DNA of 54,541 bases from Acidovorax sp. CCYZU-2555 (GTDB lineage: Bacteria > Pseudomonadota > Gammaproteobacteria > Burkholderiales > Burkholderiaceae_C): NCBI RefSeq assembly GCF_018413525.1, contig NZ_JAHCDD010000037.1, forward strand, positions 1-54,541. Direction: 5' to 3'. The notes beneath the pieces were generated by a model. The model had not been told where the DNA came from. It worked only from the letters and a program-made list of their open reading frames with translations, and searched no databases. The translations under genes and the position numbers were made by a program. Positions 16,814 to 27,439 of the stretch are shown here, piece by piece (position 1 is the first letter of the stretch; the number at the start of each line of letters is the position of its first letter).

Positions 16814-17779
16814 ATGCTCGCCTATCTGTTGCGGCGCCTGGGCCAGTCGGCCCTGGTGCTGCTCGCTGTCTCCCTCATCGCCTTCATGGTGTTCCGCCAT
16901 ATCGGCGATCCGACGATCAGCCTGCTGGGCGAGGATGCGACGCTCGAGGAACGCGCGGCGCTGAACACCGAGCTGGGCTTCGACAAGCCCGTGCCGCTGC
17001 AATACCTCAACTACGTGGGCAAGGTGGTGCAGGGTGACCTGGGCATTTCCTACCGCCTCAAGCGGCCGGTCAGCGCCGTCATCACCGAGCGCCTGCCCGC
17101 GACGCTGGAGCTGGCGCTGATGGCCTCGCTGGGCGCGCTGGTGCTGGGCGTGGTGCTGGGCGTCTACACGGCCTTGAGAAGCGAAGGCTGGCTCAGCCGC
17201 GCGGTCATGACCGGGTCGCTGGTCGGCGTGTCGCTGCCCACGTTCCTCATCGGCATAGGCCTGATCTACCTGTTCGCGGTCGAGTTGCGCTGGCTGCCGT
17301 CGTTCGGCCGCGGCACCACGGTCAAGGTGGGCGGCTGGGAAACCGGCCTGCTCACGGCCTCGGGCTGGAGCGCGATCATCCTGCCGGCGATCACGCTGGG
17401 CTTCTACAACATGACGCTGATCATGCGCCTGGTGCGCGCCGAAATGCTCGAAGTGCTGCGCTCCGACTACATACGCTTCGGCCGCGCGCGCGGCCTGCGC
17501 GAGAAAGACCTGTACTTCGGCCATGCGCTGCGCAACACGCTGATTCCTGTGATCACCATTGCCGGCCTGCAGATCGGCACGCTGATCGCGTTTTCCATCG
17601 TGACCGAAACCGTGTTCCAGTGGCCGGGCGTGGGCCTGCTGTTCATCTCGTCCATCCAGGGCGTCGATGTGCCATTGATCGCCGCCTATCTGATGTTCAT
17701 CGCGCTGCTGTATGTGGTGATCAACCTGCTGGTCGACTTCCTCTACCTGGCCGTGGACCCGCGCCTGCGCCGCCGATAA
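16814..17779 (+). CDS. Peptide-type ABC transporter permease (DppB-like)
   Basis: Inner-membrane permease of 321 aa. Typical DppB start (MLAYLLRRLGQSALVLLAVSLIAF), a periplasmic stretch with LGFDKPVPLQYLNY, then the transmembrane domain with the coupling loop DYIRFGRARGLREKDLYFGH and the C-terminal IAAYLMFIALLYVVINLLVD. It starts 7 bp after the second receptor gene and is followed after 15 bp by the partner permease. It forms the translocation pore with that partner. Confidence 0.94.
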   Translation: MLAYLLRRLGQSALVLLAVSLIAFMVFRHIGDPTISLLGEDATLEERAALNTELGFDKPVPLQYLNYVGKVVQGDLGISYRLKRPVSAVITERLPATLELALMASLGALVLGVVLGVYTALRSEGWLSRAVMTGSLVGVSLPTFLIGIGLIYLFAVELRWLPSFGRGTTVKVGGWETGLLTASGWSAIILPAITLGFYNMTLIMRLVRAEMLEVLRSDYIRFGRARGLREKDLYFGHALRNTLIPVITIAGLQIGTLIAFSIVTETVFQWPGVGLLFISSIQGVDVPLIAAYLMFIALLYVVINLLVDFLYLAVDPRLRRR

Positions 17780-17794
17780 CAAGGGAAATCCACC

Positions 17795-18732
17795 ATGTCC
17801 GATGTGATTCAAAACCCCGCGCCGGCCCGGCGCGGCTGGCGCCAGAGCGATTCGCCCGTGAAGCGTGCGTTCGCGCGCTCGCGCACCGTCCAGGTCGCGT
17901 CCGCGGTGCTGCTGCTGATCGTGCTGGCCACGCTGTTCGCGCCCTGGCTTGCCTGGCAGAACCCGTTCGATTCGGCCAGTCTCGAATTGAACGACGCCTT
18001 CCTGCCGCCCTGGTCCGAAGGCGGCCATGGCGCGTTCTACGCGCTGGGCGCCGACGACCAGGGCCGCGACGTGGCCTCGGCCATTCTCTACGGCCTGCGC
18101 ATGTCGGTGCTGGTCGGTGTCTCGGCCGTGCTGCTGTCGCTGTGCATAGGCGTGCCGCTGGGCCTGGTCGCAGGCTATGCGGGCGGCTGGTTCGACACGC
18201 TGCTGATGCGCATTGCCGATGTGCAGCTCACCTTCCCCGTGATCCTGGTCGCGATGCTGATCCTGGGCATCGTGCGCGGCGTCGTGCCCGAAGGCGTGCG
18301 CGAGCAGGTCGCTGTGCTGGTGATCATTCTCGCGATCGCGCTGTCCGATTGGGTGCAGTACGCACGCACGGTGCGCGGTGCGGTCATGGTCGAAAAGCAG
18401 AAAGACTATGTGCTGGCCGCGCAGCTGATCGGTCGCAGCCGCACGGCCATCCTGGGCCGGCATATCCTGCCCAATCTGCTCGCTCCCATCCTGGTCATTG
18501 CCGCCATCAGCTTCGCGCATGCGATCGTCGCCGAGTCCACGCTGTCGTATCTGGGCGTGGGCCTGCCGCCGACCCAGCCTTCGCTGGGCACGCTGATACG
18601 CATCGGTCAGAGCTTTCTGTTCTCGGGTGAATGGTGGATTCTGCTGTTCCCCTCGCTGGTGCTGCTGGCCTTGGCACTGTCCGTCAATCTGGTCGGCGAC
18701 TGGCTGCGCGACGCTTTGAACCCCAAGCTGCA

Positions 18733-18736
<4 letters not shown>
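17795..18736 (+). CDS. Peptide-type ABC transporter permease (DppC-like)
   Basis: 313 aa. N-terminal cytoplasmic segment, then a helix at about 34-50, a periplasmic loop with LGADDQGRDVASAILYGLR (the conserved LGTDxxGRD word of DppC proteins) and five further helices. Coupling loop: KDYVLAAQLIGRSRTAILGR. Its stop overlaps the start of the ATPase gene by four bases (ATGA). It partners the DppB-like permease. Confidence 0.94.
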
Positions 18737-20439
<1,703 letters not shown>

Positions 20440-20441
20440 GT

Positions 20442-20460
20442 TGCGCCTGACACGGGCGCA
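20442..20460. terminator. Possible stem-loop between convergent genes
   Basis: TGCGCC and GGCGCA pair around a 7-base loop just after the ATPase stop and just before the fumarylacetoacetase stop. There is no T-run, so it may at most act as a weak or factor-assisted terminator. Confidence 0.3.
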
Positions 20461-20471
20461 GGCCAGGGTCT

Positions 20472-21743
20472 TCAGCCGATCACCGTCCCGCTGACCTCGC
20501 CCAGGCCTATGCGCACCGCGCCCGCGCGTTCGCACCAGCCGCGCAGCGTGAGCGTGTCGCCGTCTTCGAGAAAACTGCGTTGCTCGCCGTTGGGCAGTGT
20601 GACCGGGTGCTTGCCGCTGCCGCCCAGCTCCAGCAGCGAGCCGGCCTCGTGCGGCTCGGGGCCCGACAGCGTGCCCGAGCCCAGCAGGTCGCCGGGCTGC
20701 AGATTGCAGCCGTTGACCGTGTGGTGTGCGACCAGCTGCGCGGGCGTCCAGTAGGCGGCGCGCGCGGTGTTGGTGCAGGACAGCCGCACGGCGGGTTCGC
20801 CGGCGGCGCGCATGCGACTCGTCTGCAGCAGCACTTCGAGCGTGATCGTGAATGCGCCTTGCGCGCGGTTGTCCGGCGTGTCCAGATAGGGCAGCGGCTG
20901 CGGATCGCCTTCGGCGCGCACAAAGGGCGCGCGAAACGGCGCCAGTGCTTCCATGGTCACGACCCAGGGCGCCAGCGTGCTGGCGAAGTTCTTTGACAGG
21001 AACGGTCCCAGCGGCTGGTATTCCCAGCCCTGGATGTCGCGCGCGCTCCAGTCGTTGAACAGCGCCACGCCAAACAGGTGCTGCTCCGCCGCGCCCATGG
21101 CGATCGGCGCGCCCAGGTCATTGCCCTGGCCGATGAACCAACCCAGCTCCAACTCGTAGTCCAGGCGCTTGCAGGGCCCCAGCACCGGGGTCGACGCATC
21201 GGCCGCCATGGTCTGGCCCTGCGGGCGCTTGACGCCTTGGCCGCTGACGCCTATCGACGAGGCCCGGCCGTGGTAGCCGATGGGCACCCATTTGTAGTTG
21301 GGCAGCAGCGGGTTGTCGGGGCGAAACTGCCGGCCCACGTTGGTGGCGTGGTGCACGCTGGTGTAGAAATCGGTGTAGTCGCCTATGCGGCAGGGCAGGG
21401 CCATTTCGGCCTGGGCCTGGGCCACCAGCGCCTTGGACCATGCGGCCTGCTGCGCGCTGCCTTCGCGCAGCCCCTGCGAGAGCGTGTGGCGCAGCGCCTG
21501 GCGCTCGGCCGCCGCGGCGGCCATCAGCGCGTTCATGTCGCCGCCGTCGACCAGACCGGCGGCCTGCAGGTCGAGTATCTGGTCGCCGATGGCGACGCCG
21601 ATGCGCAGCGCCTGGCCGCTGCCCGCCACGCGAAAGCGGCCGAACGGCAGGTTCTGGATAGGAAAGTCGCAGCCGGGCTGGTTGGCGCTGGCGACCCAGC
21701 TGCGCAGCTGTATGTCGTGGGTGGTATCGGGTGCGAGAGGCAT
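20472..21743 (-). CDS. fahA: Fumarylacetoacetase
   Basis: 423 aa, last enzyme of tyrosine/homogentisate breakdown: fumarylacetoacetate to fumarate and acetoacetate. The N-terminal FAH domain begins with the typical CDFPIQNLPFGRF. The catalytic part has DYTDFYTSVHHATNVGRQF with metal ligand D125 and catalytic H132, and the E197/E199 pair in DYELELGWFIG. I chose ATG 21743, with AGGAAG upstream; a GTG at 21767 would overlap the preceding stop and add eight residues. It is transcribed with the upstream TctC-type gene (20 bp apart). The partner hmgA is not in this window. Cytoplasmic. Confidence 0.93.
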   Translation of the reverse strand: MPLAPDTTHDIQLRSWVASANQPGCDFPIQNLPFGRFRVAGSGQALRIGVAIGDQILDLQAAGLVDGGDMNALMAAAAAERQALRHTLSQGLREGSAQQAAWSKALVAQAQAEMALPCRIGDYTDFYTSVHHATNVGRQFRPDNPLLPNYKWVPIGYHGRASSIGVSGQGVKRPQGQTMAADASTPVLGPCKRLDYELELGWFIGQGNDLGAPIAMGAAEQHLFGVALFNDWSARDIQGWEYQPLGPFLSKNFASTLAPWVVTMEALAPFRAPFVRAEGDPQPLPYLDTPDNRAQGAFTITLEVLLQTSRMRAAGEPAVRLSCTNTARAAYWTPAQLVAHHTVNGCNLQPGDLLGSGTLSGPEPHEAGSLLELGGSGKHPVTLPNGEQRSFLEDGDTLTLRGWCERAGAVRIGLGEVSGTVIG

Positions 21744-21763
21744 GGTGGCAGCTTCCTGGCGGT

Positions 21764-22768
21764 TCACTCGTTGCTCATGTTCGCGCTGCGAGCGACCTTG
21801 CCCAGGCGCTCGTACTCGCGCTTGGTCAACGCATCGAATTCGGCCGCGGTCGAACTGCGCGGCGTGAAGCCTGCGGCCAGCAGCTTGTCCTTCACGGCAG
21901 GCTCGGCCAGCGCGTCTTCCAGGGCCTTGCTCAGGCGCTGGGCCACGGCGGCCGGCAGGCCGGCTGGGCCGTAGACGCCGAACCAGGGCTCCACAGCGTA
22001 ATCCTTCAGACCGGCTTCGGCGAGGGTGGGCACGTCGGGCAGCGCGGGCGAGCGCTGCGCGCCGGCCACGGCCAGAGCGCGCAGCTTGCCGGACTGGATG
22101 TGCGGCAGCGAGGCCGGCAGGTTGTCGAACGCGACCGGCACCTGGCCGCCGATCAGGTCGGTGATCAGCGGTGCGCTGCCTTTGTAGGGCACATGCACCC
22201 AGTCGGTCTTGCTGATCTGGGCGAACAACACGCCGGCGAGGTGCATCGAGGTGCCGGCGCCGGCCGTGGCGTAAGGCAGGCCGGGATTCTTGCGCACATG
22301 GGCCAGCAGCTCGTCGACGTTCTTCACGGGCAGGGCGGCGCCCACTTCGAGCACGATGGTCGAGTTGCCCAGCTGGCCTATCGCGGTGAAATCCTTGCGC
22401 GGATCGAAAGGCATCTTCTTGTAGATGTGCGGATTCAGCGCATTGGTCGAAATCGCACCCATGCCCACGGTGTAGCCGTCCGGCGCCGACTTGGCGACCG
22501 CATCCATGCCGATGTTGCCGCCCGCGCCAGCGCGGTTTTCAATGATCACCGGCTGGCCCAGCGTCTGCGCCATGCGTGCACCCACGGTGCGCGCCACCAG
22601 ATCGGTCGTTCCGCCCGCCGCATAGGGCACGATGAAACGGATGGGCTTGGACGGGAAAGCCTCCTGCGCCGCCAAGGGGCCGGCAGCCAGGCTCAGCAGT
22701 GCCGCAGCGGCGCACAGCACGCTGCGGCGCGGTGGGCGAGAAAAATGGGCGATGGTGGAACGGGGCAT
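21764..22768 (-). CDS. Bug/TctC-family tripartite tricarboxylate receptor (orphan)
   Basis: Periplasmic binding protein of 334 aa. The signal sequence carries a double arginine (PPRRSVLCAAAALL) and ends near AAQ at 33-35. The family words are clear: FPSKPIRFIVPYAAGGTTD, RVGARMAQTLGQ-like ENRAGAGGNIGMDAV, and ALPDVPTLAEAGL. TctA and TctB membrane partners are absent, as is usual for the large Bug family of Burkholderiales. It lies upstream of fumarylacetoacetase in the same direction and diverges from an IclR regulator. The ligand may be an aromatic or dicarboxylic acid of that pathway; that is inference from position. Confidence 0.9.
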   Translation of the reverse strand: MPRSTIAHFSRPPRRSVLCAAAALLSLAAGPLAAQEAFPSKPIRFIVPYAAGGTTDLVARTVGARMAQTLGQPVIIENRAGAGGNIGMDAVAKSAPDGYTVGMGAISTNALNPHIYKKMPFDPRKDFTAIGQLGNSTIVLEVGAALPVKNVDELLAHVRKNPGLPYATAGAGTSMHLAGVLFAQISKTDWVHVPYKGSAPLITDLIGGQVPVAFDNLPASLPHIQSGKLRALAVAGAQRSPALPDVPTLAEAGLKDYAVEPWFGVYGPAGLPAAVAQRLSKALEDALAEPAVKDKLLAAGFTPRSSTAAEFDALTKREYERLGKVARSANMSNE

Positions 22769-22880
22769 GGTGTCTCCTGCGGATTTATAGGTGTGTGCGG
22801 CCGCGCGATTGCGGCGTGCCGTGGCTATTCTTGCGATTCACCGCGGTCCTACAATCGGTTTTTCCATTGGGTGGACAACT

Positions 22881-23660
22881 ATGGCGACTTTGGTGCTCGA
22901 CCGCACGCTGCGCATTCTCGACCAGCTCTCCCGTTACGATACGCGCGGCCTGACGCTGTCGGACATCGCGCGCCAATCGGGCATACCGCATCCCACGGTG
23001 CACCGGCTGCTGCGCGACATGGTGGCGGCGCGCCTGGTCGCGCCCTTGCCCGGAGGGCGCAGTTACGTGCTGGGACGGCGCCCGTTCGAGCATGGCCTGG
23101 CCGCACGCGGGCGCCATGACGTGGCGCCGCTTTTCACGGCCAACCTGCAGCGGCTGGCCGACACCACCGGCTATGCCGCCTACCTGTTCGTGCTGAGCGG
23201 CCATGAGGCCGTCTGCTACGCCCATACGAACATGCAAAAGCTCGATCCGCCGCTGAGTGTGACCGTGGGTGGGCGCCGCCCGCTGGGCGTGGGCGCCGCC
23301 GGCCTGGCCCTGATGGCGGCCCAGGACGATGCACTGATCGAGGCCGCGCTGCAGGCCAATGCCGAGTCACTGGGCCGCTATGGCGGTTTGGACGAGCCGG
23401 CGCTGCGCGGCCTGCTGGAGCAGACCCGGGCGCTGGGCTATGCGCGCAGCGGCGGCTGCCTCAACACCAATACCGCCGCCGTCGGGCACGCGGTGGTCGA
23501 TGCCGGCGGGCGCGCGTTTGCGGCCATCAGCTTGTCCACCACCGTGGCACGGCTCACGCAGCGCGAGGCTTCGCGCCTGGCGGCCCTGCTGCGCGCGCAG
23601 ATCGCCGAAATCCAGCCGCGCGTGCATTTCCATTGGAGCGATGAGGCGCCGCTGCGCTGA
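22881..23660 (+). CDS. IclR-family transcriptional regulator
   Basis: 259 aa. Winged helix N-terminus (TLRILDQLSRYDTRGLTLSD, recognition region RQSGIPHPTVHRLL) followed by the IclR effector domain (GYAAYLFVLSGHEAVCYAHT, GRRPLGVGAAGLALMA, LGYARSGG, GHAVVDAGGRAFAAISLST). ATG 22881 is preceded by GGTGG; the frame is open upstream to 22791 but those residues have no family similarity. It diverges from the TctC-fumarylacetoacetase pair. In Pseudomonas putida the homogentisate genes are controlled by the IclR-type HmgR, so a similar role is likely here. A -10-like TACAAT at 22850-22855 precedes it, without a matching -35. Confidence 0.88.
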   Translation: MATLVLDRTLRILDQLSRYDTRGLTLSDIARQSGIPHPTVHRLLRDMVAARLVAPLPGGRSYVLGRRPFEHGLAARGRHDVAPLFTANLQRLADTTGYAAYLFVLSGHEAVCYAHTNMQKLDPPLSVTVGGRRPLGVGAAGLALMAAQDDALIEAALQANAESLGRYGGLDEPALRGLLEQTRALGYARSGGCLNTNTAAVGHAVVDAGGRAFAAISLSTTVARLTQREASRLAALLRAQIAEIQPRVHFHWSDEAPLR

Positions 23661-23718
23661 CGTGGCTTGGTTGCCAGCTTCTTGCCCATTGATGCCGCGC
23701 TGGCGCCGGGCCTGGCCT

Positions 23719-25077
23719 TCATTCCGGCAGGGTGAAGAGAATGTCGACAATGGCCGGCTTGTTGCTTCGGTATCTGACGGTGTGTTCCTGGTTCAGCCTC
23801 GTCCCGGTGATCCTCAGCGTATACCTGTCGCCGGTTTCATCGGTGAATTTGTATTTGCTTGGCCTGTCGGTCTTGACAATTACCTTGTGCGTGTATGAGA
23901 GCAGTTTGGTCCAACCTGTGGGGGTGACGCATACAGATGTATTTTCGCTGTATATGGTATCGAAATCGCCGGAAGCCGGATCGGTGATTGCCTTGAAGGT
24001 CTTCAAAGCGCAGGGATTGGAAACATCCAGTTTCCCGCCGAAGAATTTGCCTATCCTGGGGATGCCATCGACCCGGGTGGATGAGCGTGACAAGGTGAAT
24101 TTATTACCTGCCGGGATGCCGGAAGCGACCGGAGGGTAGACCGGCGGATTGTTCGCGCTGCCCTGCTGGCTGTCATAGGTGAGCAGTTGTTGCTCGTCGC
24201 CCGGTATCCCGTTGGCCGTACCGGTGGCGCTGCGCAGATTGTGCACAGGCGAACCCAGATTCAGATCCAGCTGCATGGGGCCGTCGGGCTTGTTGACGTT
24301 GATGCTTTCTTCCGCATACCTGGCGATGTAGCTCTTCAGTGATTCAAAGAACTGGGTGCGGGCCTGCGCCGAGGCAAACTTATAGCCAAAGGCCAGCTTC
24401 TCCGTCTGCAGTCCCGGAGCGTTGATGGCAATGAGCTTGACGTCGAAGTCGAGATCCATTTCCGCTGTGCCCAGCGGCTGCGTGAAAACACCCTGGGCGT
24501 CGGTCTCGACGACCACGGGGTCGGGTACCTGCACCGTGTCGTCGCGGGCGCCGGCGCGGGAGCGCGCGATCAATGGCTCGATCAGCAGTTTCCGGTGCGC
24601 TGCGGGCTTTCCGTCCGGATAGCTGGCCGTGCCCTGCAGCAGATTGCTGGGCAGAGGGCGGGCCGCGGGCAAGCGCACCTGCACAGGCGCAGGTGCTGGC
24701 GCAGGCGCGGCTTGCGGTGCGCGCAAGTCGACCGCTGTCTTCTGCACCGATACATATTCCTTGGCGTCGGGATCATCAAAGATGACATCGTAGACCCCGG
24801 GTTCGACGGCGGCGCTGAAGCTGCCATCGGCGGCCGTGAGCACCTCCGTGACTTCATCGGTGATCCGGTCCTCGAGTCGCACGGCAATGCCCGCAACCGG
24901 CAGGCCGTGTTCATCCGCGACCTGGCCGGCATACTCGCTTGAGCGCACGGGTTGCACCGTGTCGTCCTTGCCGCTGCCGGCCTCGCCTGTGCCGCCTGTG
25001 TCGCCTGCGCCGCCACAGGCACCCAGAAGGCCTGTCAGTGCGAGAACCGCGATACGCTGTCCTGTGTGCTTCTTCAT
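23719..25077 (-). CDS. Lipoprotein with carboxypeptidase-regulatory-like domain
   Basis: 452 aa. Lipoprotein signal MKKHTGQRIAVLALTG with lipobox L-G-A-C, cysteine 21, then a Gly/Thr/Ser-rich linker (GGAGDTGGTGEAGSG). Residues about 45-100 form a carboxypeptidase-regulatory/Ig-like fold (YAGQVADEHGLPVAGIAVRL, LTAADGSFSAAVEPGVYDV). An Ala/Pro repeat follows at about 122-132. The remaining 300 residues are not recognised; they include GKFFGGKLDVSNPCALKTF. GGAG lies before ATG 25077. The 3' part is visibly less GC-rich than the surroundings, which suggests recent acquisition or relaxed selection. Probably outer-membrane anchored. Function unknown. Confidence 0.78.
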   Translation of the reverse strand: MKKHTGQRIAVLALTGLLGACGGAGDTGGTGEAGSGKDDTVQPVRSSEYAGQVADEHGLPVAGIAVRLEDRITDEVTEVLTAADGSFSAAVEPGVYDVIFDDPDAKEYVSVQKTAVDLRAPQAAPAPAPAPVQVRLPAARPLPSNLLQGTASYPDGKPAAHRKLLIEPLIARSRAGARDDTVQVPDPVVVETDAQGVFTQPLGTAEMDLDFDVKLIAINAPGLQTEKLAFGYKFASAQARTQFFESLKSYIARYAEESINVNKPDGPMQLDLNLGSPVHNLRSATGTANGIPGDEQQLLTYDSQQGSANNPPVYPPVASGIPAGNKFTLSRSSTRVDGIPRIGKFFGGKLDVSNPCALKTFKAITDPASGDFDTIYSENTSVCVTPTGWTKLLSYTHKVIVKTDRPSKYKFTDETGDRYTLRITGTRLNQEHTVRYRSNKPAIVDILFTLPE

Positions 25078-25346
25078 TGCATCTCCATGTGGATCAGAGG
25101 AATCGGCAGACAGCGAGGGCCTTGTCGGGGGCGCTGTCAGCGCGATGTTGTGCGCATGTGCCGACCCGCGAATGAGAAAGCAACGGTTCAGTGATGGGCA
25201 CCATTGGCACTGCATTGGTAACCCACGCAGGGCGCTGGTTCCTTGTTCCCTGAAGATGCATATGTAGGCGCGCAGGGCCATGCCCCGGCCTGGAGCGCGT
25301 CAGCGCCGGGATCTGGTCGATTCAATGCGGCCCGCGAAGGCCTGGG
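25078..25346. other. Gene-free spacer upstream of the 452-aa lipoprotein
   Basis: 269 bp with no convincing gene. The 452-aa lipoprotein frame remains open upstream to 25281, but the lipoprotein signal at 25077 argues for a start there. A TGGCACTGCATTGG word at 25204 resembles part of a sigma-54 site but the spacing is wrong. No terminator was seen. Confidence 0.5.
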
Positions 25347-26015
25347 TCAGGGCCTGGCAGGGGCCGCCGGCTGGACCGCAGCCGGTTGCGCAGGCCCCGA
25401 CACCGCCAGCGGCGTGCGCACCTGGCGCGTGCCCTGGGGCGGGTTGGGGAAGCCGCTGAGCGCGGCGTCGAACAGCACGCCGAAGATCGCCGGATCGTTG
25501 GTCCAGACGTCTTCATGCACGGCCGACGTTTCGTAGACGATGCGTTGCGTGCGCTGTTCGCGCATCACGACGCTCACGGCGCGGTAGTGCAGCAGCGGCG
25601 GCGTGTCGAACATGAAGCCGCCAAAGCCCATGCCCCAGCCCGCGCCGCGGCCGAAGCCCAGGCCCCAGTTCCAGCGCGGACCGTAGGCGCCGTAAGGGCC
25701 GTAATAGGACGCGAAGTCGCGCGTGTAGCGCGCCTGCGCCCCGATTTGCACGGTCAGGCTGCCCTGGCTGTCGTCACGCTGCAGCCCGACCTTGGCCAGC
25801 GACTGCTGGGCCAGGGCCTCGATGCTCGCGAACTGCGGTGCGTTGGCCTGCTGCGAAGGCAGCAGCTCGAGCCGGTAGGTGGGCGGCGAGGGCAGGGCCG
25901 CGAGCGTGGAGAAGCTTTGCACATCGCTTTGCACTTCGCGCACGCTGGCGCAGCCGCCAAGCAGCGCGGCGCAGCCGAGCACGGTCAGGGAGAGTTTCCA
26001 GCGGATCGAGGCCAT
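25347..26015 (-). CDS. DUF4136-type lipoprotein
   Basis: 222 aa. Signal MASIRWKLSLTVLGCAALLG with lipobox L-G-G-C and cysteine 22. The mature protein fits DUF4136: SFSTLAALPSPPTYRL, an EALAQQSLAKVGL helix, LTVQIGAQARYTRD, then a Gly/Tyr/Phe-rich middle (YGPYGAYGPRWNWGLGFG) and VVMREQRTQRIVYETSAVH. AAGGA lies before ATG 26015. Probably anchored in the outer membrane or periplasmic face; function of the family is unknown. It stands 85 bp after ttcA on the same strand. Confidence 0.8.
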   Translation of the reverse strand: MASIRWKLSLTVLGCAALLGGCASVREVQSDVQSFSTLAALPSPPTYRLELLPSQQANAPQFASIEALAQQSLAKVGLQRDDSQGSLTVQIGAQARYTRDFASYYGPYGAYGPRWNWGLGFGRGAGWGMGFGGFMFDTPPLLHYRAVSVVMREQRTQRIVYETSAVHEDVWTNDPAIFGVLFDAALSGFPNPPQGTRQVRTPLAVSGPAQPAAVQPAAPARP

Positions 26016-26100
26016 GTGAATTCCTTCGCGCTCGCAGTGCAAAACCAAAGGCGGGAGGGCGGCGAGCCCGGCATCCCCTGCCGCCCGGACGCTGCCCCGA

Positions 26101-27057
26101 TCAGGACAGCTGGATTACCTGGACTCCGGGCAGCGTTGCCGCCACCGGGAATTCCTCATGGTCGAACGCCATGTCTCCATCGGGGGTCGCAATGCCTGTG
26201 GCCTTGGCATTCTTGAAGTCGTGCAGCTTCGGGTCCAGCATATGCGTCGTAACCACATTCTGCATCGCGCGGAACATGTTTTCGATGCGACCGGGGTGCT
26301 TTTTCTCCCATTCGCGCAGCATCTCGCCCACGGCCACGCGCTGCAGGCCGTCCTGGCTGCCGCACAGGTTGCAGGGAATGATGGGGAAGTTCTGCGATTT
26401 CGCCCAGCGCTCGGTGTCCTTCTCGGGCACATAGGCCAGCGGGCGTATCACCACATGCTTGCCGTCGTCGCTGACCAGCTTGGGCGGCATGCCCTTGATG
26501 CGGCCGCCGTAGAACATGTTGAGCAGCAGCGTCTGCAGGATGTCGTCGCGGTGGTGGCCCAGCGCGATCTTCGTGCAGCCCAGCTGGTCGGCCACCTTGT
26601 ACAGGATGGCGCGGCGCAGGCGACTGCACAGACCGCAGGTGGTCTTGCCTTCGGGAATCACGCGCTTGACGACGCTGTAGGTGTCCTGCGTCTCGATGTG
26701 GAACGGCACGCCCAGGCCCTTGAGGTACTCGGGCAGGATATGGTCGGGAAAGCCGGGCTGCTTCTGGTCGAGGTTCACGGCCACCAGCTCGAACTTCACG
26801 GGTGCGCGCCGCTGCATCTTCAGCAGGATGTCGAGCATGGTGTAGCTGTCCTTGCCGCCGGACATGCAGACCATGATCTTGTCGCCTTCCTCGATCATGT
26901 TGAAGTCGGTGATCGCGCGGCCGACTTCGCGGCACAGGCGCTTCTCGAGCTTGTGCTGTTCGCGCTCGATCTTGATGCCCGCGGCCTTGGTGGCGGCGGC
27001 GCCGTCGGCGACGGGGGCTTCGTCGAGCCAGGGATTGTGTTCTGTCGTGGCGTTCAT
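26101..27057 (-). CDS. ttcA: tRNA 2-thiocytidine synthetase TtcA
   Basis: 318 aa. Makes 2-thiocytidine at position 32 of several tRNAs, using ATP, an iron-sulfur cluster and a sulfur donor. PP-loop SGGKDS is at residues 66-71. Two CxxC pairs are C141/C144 ([10 protein letters not shown]) and C229/C232 ([12 protein letters not shown]). The HHRDD word ([14 protein letters not shown]) is also typical. I chose ATG 27057; a longer frame would overlap the folB-like gene. It starts 7 bp after that gene and could be co-transcribed with the pterin cluster. Cytoplasmic. Confidence 0.95.
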   Translation of the reverse strand: MNATTEHNPWLDEAPVADGAAATKAAGIKIEREQHKLEKRLCREVGRAITDFNMIEEGDKIMVCMSGGKDSYTMLDILLKMQRRAPVKFELVAVNLDQKQPGFPDHILPEYLKGLGVPFHIETQDTYSVVKRVIPEGKTTCGLCSRLRRAILYKVADQLGCTKIALGHHRDDILQTLLLNMFYGGRIKGMPPKLVSDDGKHVVIRPLAYVPEKDTERWAKSQNFPIIPCNLCGSQDGLQRVAVGEMLREWEKKHPGRIENMFRAMQNVVTTHMLDPKLHDFKNAKATGIATPDGDMAFDHEEFPVAATLPGVQVIQLS

Positions 27058-27064
27058 CGGGGGC

Positions 27065-27439
27065 TCACCATTGTCCGGTTTCAATGCGAATGGCGACTTC
27101 GCAGTCGTCAAAGATTTCAAGTTTTGCAATTTTCACGCGTACGCCGCGCACGCCTGGTAACAACATCAAACGCTGGGCGAGTTTGCCGATCAGGCTCTCG
27201 AGCAGGTTCACATGCTCGGCCGTGCATTCGTCGATGATGATCTGGCGCACCTTGCGGTAGTCGAGCACATGGCCGATGTCGTCGTCCTTGGGGCGCAGGG
27301 CCTGCGGTCCGAGGTTCAGTTCGGCATCAACCTGTATCGGTTGGGGCGCGGTCTTCTCATGGGCAAGAATGCCCAGGTTGGCGTCAAATCGCAAACCGGT
27401 CAGGTTCAGGGTTTGGCTGCCCACAGCAGCTGAGTTCAT
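27065..27439 (-). CDS. FolB/FolX-family pterin enzyme, paralogue 1
   Basis: 124 aa, tunnelling-fold family that includes dihydroneopterin aldolase (FolB) and dihydroneopterin triphosphate epimerase (FolX). Catalytic Glu is visible in [20 protein letters not shown], a conserved Tyr in HVLDYRKV, Glu in [13 protein letters not shown], and a Lys in [10 protein letters not shown] at the expected place. The ATG overlaps the stop of paralogue 2 by four bases, so the two are translationally coupled. Sequence by eye does not show which of the pair is aldolase and which, if either, is epimerase. Confidence 0.83.
   Translation of the reverse strand: MNSAAVGSQTLNLTGLRFDANLGILAHEKTAPQPIQVDAELNLGPQALRPKDDDIGHVLDYRKVRQIIIDECTAEHVNLLESLIGKLAQRLMLLPGVRGVRVKIAKLEIFDDCEVAIRIETGQW

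Noticed and set aside
20472..21743. Possibility that the FAH protein is a general FAA-hydrolase or ureidoglycolate lyase
   Set aside because: It has the complete two-domain fumarylacetoacetase layout, including the CDFPIQNLPFGRF start, and normal length.
25203..25218. Sigma-54 type promoter (TGGCACTGCATTGG)
   Set aside because: The GC element is not at the required distance and no activator gene is near.
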